The translations under genes were made by a program, and so were the position numbers. DNA of 13,911 nucleotides. It comes from an uncultured Collinsella sp. GTDB lineage: Bacteria; Actinomycetota; Coriobacteriia; Coriobacteriales; Coriobacteriaceae. The stretch spans positions 1 to 13,911 of the forward strand of contig CABUZI010000041.1 in the NCBI GenBank assembly GCA_902496005.1. Reading direction: 5' to 3'. The notes beneath the pieces were generated by a model, which did not search any database, was not told where the DNA came from, and saw only the letters and a program-made list of their open reading frames with translations. This document shows positions 1-6,106 of the stretch, piece after piece. Positions within the stretch are counted from its first letter, which is position 1, and every line of letters starts with the position of its first letter.

Positions 1-469
1 CGCGCTGCTGCTGGCCGCCCGAAAGCTGTGCAGGCACCTTGTCGGCCTGCTCGGCCACGCCCACGCGGCTCAGCAGGTCCATGGCGCGCTCACGAGCCTC
101 CTCCTTGGACACGCCCAGCACGTCGACCGGTCCCAGCATGACGTTCTGCAGCACCGTCATATGTGCGAACAGGTTGAACTGTTGGAACACCATGCCCAAC
201 TCGGCGCGCATGCGGGCAAGGTCTTTGCCTTCCTGTGGCAGAGGCTCGCCCTCGATGAGGATTTCGCCCGAGTCAATGGTCTCCAAGCGGTTGATGGTTC
301 GGCACATGGTCGACTTGCCCGAGCCCGAGGGTCCGATCACCACGACGACCTCGCCGCGGTCGACCGACAAATTGATGTCGTTGAGAACGTGCAGGTCGCC
401 ATAGTGCTTATCGACGTGCTTGAGCTCGATAAGCGGCTGGTTGCCAGAAGTAGAAGTGCTCTGTGCCAT
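1..469 (-). CDS. gluA: Glutamate/glutamine ABC transporter ATP-binding protein (3' end cut off by window edge)
   Basis: This is the ATPase that powers polar amino-acid uptake on the cytoplasmic face of the membrane. Only the first 156 codons are present; the family is usually about 240-250 residues. Visible motifs are Walker A GPSGSGKST at residues 46-54, the Q-loop in VFQQFN at about 94-99, and the ABC signature LSGGQQQR just before the cut. Walker B and the switch His lie outside the window. The ATG at 469 is preceded by AAGGAG at good spacing. It starts 36 nt after the permease stop, so it is the last visible gene of a four-gene operon. The order binding protein, permease, permease, ATPase and the resemblance of the permeases to Corynebacterium GluC/GluD suggest a GluABCD-type system. 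Substrate (glutamate, glutamine or another polar amino acid) is inferred from family only. Confidence 0.93.
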   Translation of the reverse strand, partial: MAQSTSTSGNQPLIELKHVDKHYGDLHVLNDINLSVDRGEVVVVIGPSGSGKSTMCRTINRLETIDSGEILIEGEPLPQEGKDLARMRAELGMVFQQFNLFAHMTVLQNVMLGPVDVLGVSKEEARERAMDLLSRVGVAEQADKVPAQLSGGQQQR

Positions 470-505
470 GGTGCTCGGCTCCTTATGCTTTGAGAACGTG
501 GGTGC

Positions 506-1339
506 TTAGCGGATGATGGTCGCGCCGGTCTTGTGCGAAACGTAGACAGCGGCCTTGTTAATCGCGACGTTGATGAGGATGTAGATGACCGCGATTACCA
601 GGTAGACCGACACAAGGGCGTCGTAGTTGGTAATGAGCACGCGGGCATTTTGCATGAGGTCGGGGTAGCTCACCACATAGGCGACGGTGGTGTCTTTGAC
701 TACGACCACAAGCTGCGAAATCAACGACGGAATGATAAACCGAATCGCCTGCGGCAACACGATTTTAAAGGTGATTTTAGCTTTGGAGAGACCGAGTGCC
801 TGGGCTGCCTCGACCTGACCGCGCGGCACGGCATTGACGCCGGCACGGAAGATCTCGGCCAGCACGCCGGCGGCAGCGAGCGCGACGGGAAGCGTGAGCA
901 TCCAAAACGACGGCAGCGCGATCTTGTACTGGGGCAGCACCAAAAAGAAGAAGTAGATGAACAGAAGGCTCGGCACGCCACGGAAGAAATCGGTGAGCAC
1001 GCGGCAGACCAGCTGCAGCGGCTTAATGTCGCTGGTGCGGCCGAGCATAAGGGCTAAGCCCAGCACCAGTGCGATGGCGCCAGCGGTGAGTGCGACTTTA
1101 ACAGTGCCCTCAAAGCCGGCAAGCAGGAACTTCCAGGTGGTGAGGTGCGTAAAGAAATACCAATAGTGGACCGAAAGCTGGCCGGTCACATAGAAGCGCT
1201 GCAGTACCAGGATGGCGAGCGCGGCGACAGCAACAAGCGAGATGGCGGTGCCGATGCGAATCTTGACGCGCATCTTGGGGCCGGGAGCCTCGTAGAGCGC
1301 ATCGCGCATGGTGAGCGCGGAGGTGGAGTGCTTGCTCAT
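506..1339 (-). CDS. gluD: Glutamate/glutamine ABC transporter permease, GluD-like
   Basis: A 277-residue inner-membrane permease of the HisM/GlnP (BPD_transp_1) family. The N-terminal stretch containing YEAPGPK followed by a basic segment and a hydrophobic helix resembles actinobacterial GluD. Several hydrophobic helices follow. The EAA loop that docks on the ATPase begins at about residue 177 (EAAQALG) and runs to LPQA. The start ATG overlaps the stop of the upstream permease by four bases (ATGA, 1336-1339), which supports both the start choice and translational coupling. The C-terminus ends in a short basic tail. It should pair with the neighbouring 219-residue permease as a heterodimer. 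Family assignment is firm; substrate is inferred. Confidence 0.93.
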   Translation of the reverse strand: MSKHSTSALTMRDALYEAPGPKMRVKIRIGTAISLVAVAALAILVLQRFYVTGQLSVHYWYFFTHLTTWKFLLAGFEGTVKVALTAGAIALVLGLALMLGRTSDIKPLQLVCRVLTDFFRGVPSLLFIYFFFLVLPQYKIALPSFWMLTLPVALAAAGVLAEIFRAGVNAVPRGQVEAAQALGLSKAKITFKIVLPQAIRFIIPSLISQLVVVVKDTTVAYVVSYPDLMQNARVLITNYDALVSVYLVIAVIYILINVAINKAAVYVSHKTGATIIR

Positions 1340-1995
1340 CGGAGGATCCTCACCTTCTTATCGATATAGTTGCCAATGTGGCTCACCACGAAGGCTGTGC
1401 CCAGGTAGCCGAGCGCCGAGATAAAGAACGCGGCGACGCCGCCGAGCGAGCGCGTGTTGATATAGCTCACCACGCCGGTGAGCTCTTGCGGCTTAAGCGG
1501 CACCTGGCTGCCCAAGGCGGTAGTGAGCATGACGGCGATAAAGAGGTTAGTCATGGGCAGCACACTCGAGCGCAGTGCCTGCGGAATCACGATCTTGGCG
1601 AGGATGCGGCTGAAGCTCATGCCGAGCGAACGTGCGGCTTCGACCTGACCGACACCAACGGTGTTGATGCCGCTCATAAAGTTCTCGGAGCCAAAGGCCG
1701 AGCCCAAAAGGACCGTGGCGACGATAACGCAGGTGCGGTAGGGCAGGACGACCTTGAGCGGCGGCAGCGCATAGACGACGATGATGAGCAGCGCAATGCC
1801 GGGGATGTTACGGAAGACCTGGACATACAGGTCGCCAAAGACGCGCAGCGGCTTGAGCGGCGACACGCGCATCACGGTGACGGCAACGGCCAGCACCATG
1901 GCGATGGCAAACGACTCAAGTGTCATGCCCCAGGTTGCTAGCAGGGCGTCGATATAGTTCTGGCCATAGAGCGACCAGAGCTCGGAGAGACTCAT
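1336..1995 (-). CDS. gluC: Glutamate/glutamine ABC transporter permease, GluC-like
   Basis: A 219-residue permease of the same polar amino-acid family, close to the usual GluC length. The sequence MRVSPLKPLR at residues 42-51 followed by VFRNIP at 60-65 is the typical region after the first helix. The EAA loop starts at about residue 119 (EAARSLGMSF) and ends in IPQA near 137-140. The ATG at 1995 has a strong GGAGG a few bases upstream. The gene follows the binding-protein gene after 138 nt, a gap that contains a stable stem-loop, and it overlaps the next permease by 4 nt. It probably forms the transmembrane channel together with the GluD-like subunit. Confidence 0.93.
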   Translation of the reverse strand: MSLSELWSLYGQNYIDALLATWGMTLESFAIAMVLAVAVTVMRVSPLKPLRVFGDLYVQVFRNIPGIALLIIVVYALPPLKVVLPYRTCVIVATVLLGSAFGSENFMSGINTVGVGQVEAARSLGMSFSRILAKIVIPQALRSSVLPMTNLFIAVMLTTALGSQVPLKPQELTGVVSYINTRSLGGVAAFFISALGYLGTAFVVSHIGNYIDKKVRILR

Positions 1996-2019
1996 GCGGA
2001 CCTCCTGCCGGTAAGGAAA

Positions 2020-2045
2020 GGGGCTCCCGTGTGTACGGAAGCCCC
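2020..2045 (-). terminator. Stem-loop between binding-protein gene and permease genes (attenuator or mRNA-stabilising hairpin)
   Basis: Arms 2020-2030 and 2035-2045 form an 11-bp stem with a 4-nt loop. On the minus-strand RNA every position pairs, with one U-G wobble. On the plus strand the same position is a C-A mismatch, so the structure fits the operon's transcript. What follows on the minus strand is pyrimidine-rich (CTTTCCTTAC) but not a true U-tract. It is therefore more likely a partial terminator or 3'-end protector that keeps binding-protein mRNA in excess over permease mRNA, as is common in such operons. The function is inferred. Confidence 0.6.
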
Positions 2046-2133
2046 GACAACTCAGTGAGGAAACAGTTTACCGCAATAAAGCGCATCATGCGTTTCCGTA
2101 TGGTTTCGTTGCGGCTGTTACCAGGCTCGCTGC

Positions 2134-3129
2134 CTAGGCGCCGATCTCGGGCAGCTCGGGAACATTGGTGTCGCCCGTACGATCGCCGATGCAGATCTGC
2201 CACAGCTCGGTCCAGGTGCCATCGTCCTCGATCTTCTTAAGGAAGTCGTTGACAAAGGCGACGCCGTCGGAATCGAGCGGCAGGCCGATGCCGTAGGGCT
2301 CCTTGCTGCCGAAGGGCTTGCCGGCGATCTTGTACTTACCGGGCTCGCGGACCAGGGCGCTCTGCTGCATGTTGTTATCGATGACGTAGGCGTCAACGCG
2401 GCCCTGCTGAAGTGCCTGGCGGGCCTCCTCATCGGTCTTGAACTCCTGCTGGCTGGCCTTGGGGGCGAACTCCTCCAGGATGGCGGGGCCGTTGGAGCCG
2501 GACTGGACGGCGACGTTCTTGTCGGCAAGGTCGTCGACGCTCTTGATGTCGTCGTTATCGGCGAGCACCAGGATAGCCTGCTGGGTGTAGTAGTAGGGAC
2601 CGGCAAAGGAGACGAGCTTCTTGCGCTCGTCAGTGATGGTGTAGGTGGCAAAGACGGCGTCGACCTGGCCGTTCTGCAGGACGGACTCGCGCGTGTCCGA
2701 GGTCACCTGGGTGATCTCGACCTTGTTCTCGCCCAGAATGTAGTTGGACAGGAGCTGTGCGATACCGGCGTCGAAGCCGCGGGTCTGACCGTCTTTCTCG
2801 TTGAGGAGGGAGAAGAGCGTAGAGGTCTGAACGCCACCGATCTTAAAGACGCCGGCGTTCTTAACGGCCGTCGCCCAGGTGCTGGCGGCGATGGCGTCGT
2901 TATCGGCTTTGGGACCGTTGCCGACGAGCTTGTCGAATGCCTTGGCATCGAGCGTGGCGGAAACCTCGGTATCCTCGGAGCCCTTGGAGGAGCCGGCGGC
3001 GGAACCCTTGTCGGCCTCGGCGCTGGTGTCGGAGCAGCCGGCAAGACCAAGGCCGGCGACGGTTGCGAAGGTGGCGGCAACGAAGCCGCGGCGGTCGAGA
3101 ACGACCTGCTGGGAGAGGTTCTTGCTCAT
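2134..3129 (-). CDS. gluB: Glutamate/glutamine ABC transporter substrate-binding lipoprotein, GluB-like
   Basis: A 331-residue extracellular solute-binding protein of family 3. The N-terminus has a twin-arginine motif (DRRGFVA, residues 12-18), a hydrophobic stretch and a lipobox LAGC with Cys32, so it is predicted to be a lipoprotein that may be exported folded through Tat. A Ser/Gly/Asp-rich linker follows to about residue 90. The binding domain then carries family-typical segments such as TRGFDAGIA, ESVLQNGQVDAVFATYTIT and FAGPYYY, which match GluB-type proteins. It is the first gene of the operon, with a promoter at 3173-3202. The start ATG at 3129 is preceded by AAAGGTG. The ligand is probably glutamate or glutamine; the sequence alone cannot exclude another polar amino acid. 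Confidence 0.93.
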   Translation of the reverse strand: MSKNLSQQVVLDRRGFVAATFATVAGLGLAGCSDTSAEADKGSAAGSSKGSEDTEVSATLDAKAFDKLVGNGPKADNDAIAASTWATAVKNAGVFKIGGVQTSTLFSLLNEKDGQTRGFDAGIAQLLSNYILGENKVEITQVTSDTRESVLQNGQVDAVFATYTITDERKKLVSFAGPYYYTQQAILVLADNDDIKSVDDLADKNVAVQSGSNGPAILEEFAPKASQQEFKTDEEARQALQQGRVDAYVIDNNMQQSALVREPGKYKIAGKPFGSKEPYGIGLPLDSDGVAFVNDFLKKIEDDGTWTELWQICIGDRTGDTNVPELPEIGA

Positions 3130-3172
3130 GGTAGAACACCTTTCTCAATAAAATCCCTAGCGGTTGAGTAGA

Positions 3173-3202
3173 GTTATACCCTATCGCGCTCAAATGGGTC
3201 AA
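3173..3202 (-). promoter_or_regulatory. Sigma-70-type promoter of the glutamate transporter operon
   Basis: Read on the minus strand, TTGACC (3197-3202) is followed after 18 bp by TATAAC (3173-3178). Each hexamer is one base from consensus. Transcription would start near 3166 and give a leader of about 36 nt before the binding-protein ATG. Confidence 0.7.
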
Positions 3203-3245
3203 CACGAAATAACTCAGAAACATACTTACCTTATGGGTTATTGTG

Positions 3246-3278
3246 CCTACCAAAAAGGGACAGGTTTATTTTGGTAGG
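3246..3278. repeat. Intergenic inverted repeat, candidate dispersed REP-like element
   Basis: Arms CCTACCAAAA (3246-3255) and TTTTGGTAGG (3269-3278) are perfectly complementary over 10 bp around a 13-nt loop that contains AGGGACAGG. It lies about 45 bp upstream of the transporter promoter. A second intergenic hairpin at 12063-12090 shares the core AAAGGGAC, which hints at a dispersed repeat type. It could instead be a local regulator site. Whether it is repeated in the genome cannot be judged from one window. Confidence 0.45.
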
Positions 3279-3353
3279 TTTTACCTGGGGAAACGTCGAT
3301 TATTATGGCTGAGATAGCGTTTTGCCGACGGCATGATCGCTCGCAGCGGTCGC

Positions 3354-3359
3354 TATAAT
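3354..3359 (+). promoter_or_regulatory. Candidate -10 element of the mini-ORF unit
   Basis: A perfect TATAAT lies about 40 bp upstream of the mini-ORF start. I see no convincing -35 at 15-19 bp spacing and no extended -10 TG, so this promoter is tentative. Confidence 0.35.
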
Positions 3360-3398
3360 GGCGGCAACGCGACGCATATATAAGTAAGGAGACCGCGT

Positions 3399-3464
3399 AT
3401 GAACGGCTATTCGTTTTTCGCACCGACCATGACTTGCTGTTTTGTCTCGATCTGTAACAGTTAG
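3399..3464 (+). CDS. 21-residue Cys-containing mini-ORF (leader-peptide-like)
   Basis: A short ORF encoding MNGYSFFAPTMTCCFVSICN plus a final Ser. An ideal AAGGAG (3386-3391) sits 7 nt before the ATG, and a TATAAT is further upstream. Cys codons fall at positions 13, 14 and 19. The last third of the ORF lies in the left arm of an 18-bp stem (3442-3459 with 3485-3502), and a strong terminator follows 15 nt later. Leader peptide, stem and terminator is the arrangement of ribosome-mediated attenuators, and short Cys-rich leaders are known in actinobacteria. However, no plus-strand gene follows, because the next gene is the DXS-family gene in the opposite direction. It could be an orphaned leader, a small functional peptide, or an sRNA that happens to contain an ORF. 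I do not recognise the peptide. Confidence 0.5.
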   Translation: MNGYSFFAPTMTCCFVSICNS

Positions 3465-3502
3465 ACGGAAATTCGGACCCTAGATGTTACAGATTGAGAT
3501 AA
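3442..3502 (+). other. 18-bp RNA stem overlapping the mini-ORF 3' end
   Basis: 3442-3459 pairs with 3485-3502 over 18 positions including two G-U wobbles. The inner ten pairs, ATCTGTAACA with TGTTACAGAT, are perfect, and the loop is 25 nt. The left arm covers codons 15-20 of the mini-ORF, so a translating ribosome would keep the stem open. A ribosome stalled at the adjacent Cys-Cys codons might allow it to form. Confidence 0.55.
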
Positions 3503-3517
3503 TCGCGTCGCGAAAAT

Positions 3518-3556
3518 AAAAACCTCCGCAGGGGTGCTTTTCTTGCGGAGGTTTTT
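3518..3556. terminator. Bidirectional Rho-independent terminator
   Basis: Arms 3518-3530 and 3544-3556 form a 13-bp stem, GC-rich in the middle with A5/T5 ends, around a 13-nt loop. Read in either direction it ends in a T-run (TTTTTCTAC on plus, TTTTTATTTTCG on minus). It abuts the stop of the minus-strand DXS-family gene and closes the plus-strand mini-ORF unit, so it probably serves both. Confidence 0.88.
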
Positions 3557-5338
3557 CTACTCGTTCAGCAGACGTACCGCTTCGGCGGCCATGTTCTCGA
3601 CCGTCATGCCGGATTGCGCCAGCAGCTCGTTGGGGTCGTAGCGGTCGGGGAAGCCCTTGGCGATACCGAAGGTGCGCGTGCGCACAGGCGTGCAGGCCAG
3701 ATAACATGCCACGCGCTCGCCCCAGCCGCCGTCCAAGATGCCGTCTTCGAGGGTGACGACAACGCGATGCTCGGCGGCAAGGCTATCGAGGAACTTGCGG
3801 TCGAGCTCGGTTGCAAAGCGCGGGTTGACGAGCGTGGCCTCGATGCCGTACTCGGCAGCCAAGCGGTTTGCCACGCGTTCGCCCAGCTCAAAGAAATCGC
3901 CGAGCGCGAGCACTGCTACGTCGCGACCCCGGCGCACCACGTTGTAGCGAACGGCGCTGTAGTCGGTGTCTTCGGCGGGCGCAAGGTCGGGACGGCTCAC
4001 CAGGCCAATACCAGGCACGCGAATCGCCGCGGGATGCTCGCGGTGGTCGAGCGACCAGCTCAGCATGGACAGATATTCCTCCATGCAGGCCGGCGCCAAG
4101 TAGCGCATGTTGGGAAGACCGCCCAGCATGGAAATATCAAAGAACGAAAGGTGTGTCTCGGACGTGGTGCCAAAGATTGACGCGCCAAACACCAAAATGG
4201 TTGCGGGGGCGTCGTTGAGGCACAGGTCGTGCCACAGCTCGTCGTAGGCGCGCTGCAAAAACGTGCCGTACACACCAAAGACTGGCTTGGCGCCCGAGCG
4301 CGCAAGCGCGGTGGCAAAGGTCACGGCGTGCTCCTCGGCAATGCCCACATCGACGAACTGTTTGCCGGCGGCAGCGCGAAGCTCGGGTGTAAAGCCCATG
4401 ATGTAGGGCGTGGCGGCCGTGATGCCAACGACCTGCGGATCGCGCTCGATGGCGGCGCTGAGCGCCTCGTCCGTAATGTCGGCGTAGGTGCGCGGCGCAG
4501 GCTCGCTCGGATGGCCCGGGCAGAGCTTGCGCCCAGTTGCCATGTCAAACGGACCCACGTGATGCCAGCGTTCGGGGTCGTTCTGGGCCGGCTCAAAGCC
4601 CTTGCCCTTGGCGGTGGAGACGTGCAGCACGATGGGATGATCGATATTGCGCAGTTCCTGCAACGCGTCGACGAGGGCCAACACGTCGTTACCGGCGTCC
4701 AGATAGCGGTAGTCGAGCCCCAACGCGCGGAAAACGTTGCGCTCACAGGTACCGTTGCTGGCTCGCAGCTCGGCCAGATTGCGATACAGGCCACCGTGGT
4801 TCTCGGCAATGGACTGGTTGTTATCGTTGACGATGATGATCAGGTTGCTATCGAGTTCGGCGGCATTGTTAAAGCCCTCAAACGCCAAGCCGCCCGAAAG
4901 CGAGCCGTCGCCAATGATGGTGATGACGTTGTAGCTGTCGCCCGCCAGATCGCGGGCGTGCGCCAGGCCGCAGCCCAGGCTCACCGACGTGGAGGTGTGG
5001 CCCATGGCGAACAGGTCGTGCTCGGACTCGTCGGGATTGGCAAAGCCAGAAGCCTCGCCATAACGCTCCGGATCGATATAAGTGTACGCGCGCCCGGTCA
5101 GCGCCTTGTGGGCGTAGGTCTGGTGCGAAACGTCAAAGACAATCTTGTCGATGGGGGAGTTAAATACGCGATGAAGCGCAACCGTAAGCTCAACGACGCC
5201 CAGGTTGGGGGCAACGTGCCCGCCGACGGCGGCGGAGCTTTCGAGGATTGCCTGACGGATCTCGCCGCAGAGCAGCGGAAGCTCGGCGCGGTCGAGAGCC
5301 TTGACGTCCTCGGGAGTTGTCGTTTGCGTAAGCAGCAT
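3557..5338 (-). CDS. dxs: 1-deoxy-D-xylulose-5-phosphate synthase (DXS) family enzyme, divergent
   Basis: A 593-residue thiamine-diphosphate enzyme, against about 620 in E. coli DXS. DXS makes deoxyxylulose 5-phosphate from pyruvate and glyceraldehyde 3-phosphate, the entry to the MEP isoprenoid pathway. Visible features are His41 (GGHVAPN), SHQTYAHK at 71-78, the ThDP motif GDG at 143-145 through NDN at 171-173, KGKGFEP at about 244-250, and catalytic Glu335 in DVGIAEEHAVTF. The segment after SIAEN (about 176-205) is much shorter than in E. coli DXS. By hand alignment the substrate-site residues Arg420, Asp427 and Arg478 of E. coli DXS correspond here to Gly385, Thr392 and Gly443, while His431 is kept (His396). 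The family is firm but the acyl acceptor may differ from glyceraldehyde 3-phosphate, so the symbol is family-level only. The ATG at 5338 has a GGAG about 12 nt upstream. It stands alone and ends at a strong terminator. Confidence 0.85.
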   Translation of the reverse strand: MLLTQTTTPEDVKALDRAELPLLCGEIRQAILESSAAVGGHVAPNLGVVELTVALHRVFNSPIDKIVFDVSHQTYAHKALTGRAYTYIDPERYGEASGFANPDESEHDLFAMGHTSTSVSLGCGLAHARDLAGDSYNVITIIGDGSLSGGLAFEGFNNAAELDSNLIIIVNDNNQSIAENHGGLYRNLAELRASNGTCERNVFRALGLDYRYLDAGNDVLALVDALQELRNIDHPIVLHVSTAKGKGFEPAQNDPERWHHVGPFDMATGRKLCPGHPSEPAPRTYADITDEALSAAIERDPQVVGITAATPYIMGFTPELRAAAGKQFVDVGIAEEHAVTFATALARSGAKPVFGVYGTFLQRAYDELWHDLCLNDAPATILVFGASIFGTTSETHLSFFDISMLGGLPNMRYLAPACMEEYLSMLSWSLDHREHPAAIRVPGIGLVSRPDLAPAEDTDYSAVRYNVVRRGRDVAVLALGDFFELGERVANRLAAEYGIEATLVNPRFATELDRKFLDSLAAEHRVVVTLEDGILDGGWGERVACYLACTPVRTRTFGIAKGFPDRYDPNELLAQSGMTVENMAAEAVRLLNE

Positions 5339-5465
5339 CGTTGTGGGTTACTCCATGCGAATCGTGCGCCGGCGCTCCCTCGGCCGACACAATTGCACAA
5401 GACAGTCTCGCACATTTTGGCGTTTGATATGTGACGGCGGCGCGGTAATTCGCCAACTGGTGGGG

Positions 5466-5477
5466 CAAAACGTTTTG
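5466..5477. promoter_or_regulatory. Palindrome in divergent intergenic region, candidate operator
   Basis: CAAAACGTTTTG is a perfect 12-bp dyad with a central CG, inside a wider near-palindrome. This is the style of LacI-family operators. It sits between the divergent DXS-family and HD genes, downstream of a possible plus-strand promoter (TTGATA 5424-5429, 16 bp, TAATTC 5446-5451). No LacI-type regulator gene is in the window. The function is inferred. Confidence 0.35.
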
Positions 5478-5566
5478 TCCGATGCCATACTGATATGTTC
5501 CATGATGTTTTTATCGATTGTGCACAGGCCGTGGCTTGTCGCCGTGAGTCGCTGGAAGGAGGCAGC

Positions 5567-6103
5567 ATGTCCGATACCGTTCGTGCCGAGAAAATCGCGC
5601 ACGAGGTCGACTATGCCGCCCGCCAGCTGGCCCAGGCGGGCCGCTTGGACCTGACGCACGAGTTTATCCAGCATGGCGACGTGACGGTCTATGCACATGT
5701 GACTTCAGTAGCGCGGGCGAGCCTGTCCTTTGCCGAGCGCTTGGGCCGTGCTGGCATTTCGGTCGACCGTGCTTCGTTGCTGCGCGGAGCCCTGCTGCAC
5801 GATTACTTTCTCTATGACTGGCACGATCCCGACCCAAGCCATCGGCTGCATGGCTTTCGCCACCCGTTTTTTGCCCTGGCGCGTGCGGAGGAAGATTTTG
5901 AGCTGACGTCGCGCGAGCGGAATATTATCGTGCGCCATATGTTTCCGCTGGTGCCGGTGCCGCCGACGTGTCGTGAGGCATGGATTGTGTGCCTGGCAGA
6001 TAAATGGTGCGCTCTGCGTGAGACGGTCGCCGGCCGCCTGCCGCGTAAGGACGGGGCGGACGATGGCGTGAGTGGCGAATCGAGCGAAAAGAGGAGAGGG
6101 TAG
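5567..6103 (+). CDS. HD-domain protein, putative metal-dependent phosphohydrolase
   Basis: A 178-residue single-domain HD-superfamily protein. The metal ligands expected of the superfamily are present: His44, His78-Asp79 (ALLHDYFLYDW) and Asp145 (CLADKW), with extra His99 and His124 that could complete a second metal site. HD proteins hydrolyse phosphate esters, often nucleotides; the substrate here is unknown. The start at 5567 is preceded by AAGGAGG; an in-frame upstream ATG at 5495 lacks a comparable site. The C-terminal 20 residues are charged and probably flexible. The membrane-protein gene begins 3 nt after its stop, so the two are almost certainly co-transcribed and may work together. 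Confidence 0.85.
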   Translation: MSDTVRAEKIAHEVDYAARQLAQAGRLDLTHEFIQHGDVTVYAHVTSVARASLSFAERLGRAGISVDRASLLRGALLHDYFLYDWHDPDPSHRLHGFRHPFFALARAEEDFELTSRERNIIVRHMFPLVPVPPTCREAWIVCLADKWCALRETVAGRLPRKDGADDGVSGESSEKRRG

Positions 6104-6106
6104 ACG

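Noticed and set aside
3246..3278. CRISPR repeat or attachment site
   Set aside because: Only one copy with inverted arms; no array, spacers, cas genes or integrase nearby.
4229..5434. 401-residue plus-strand ORF opposite the DXS-family gene
   Set aside because: It mirrors a well-supported enzyme gene, shows no domain and has no ribosome site. Long antisense frames are expected in high-GC DNA.
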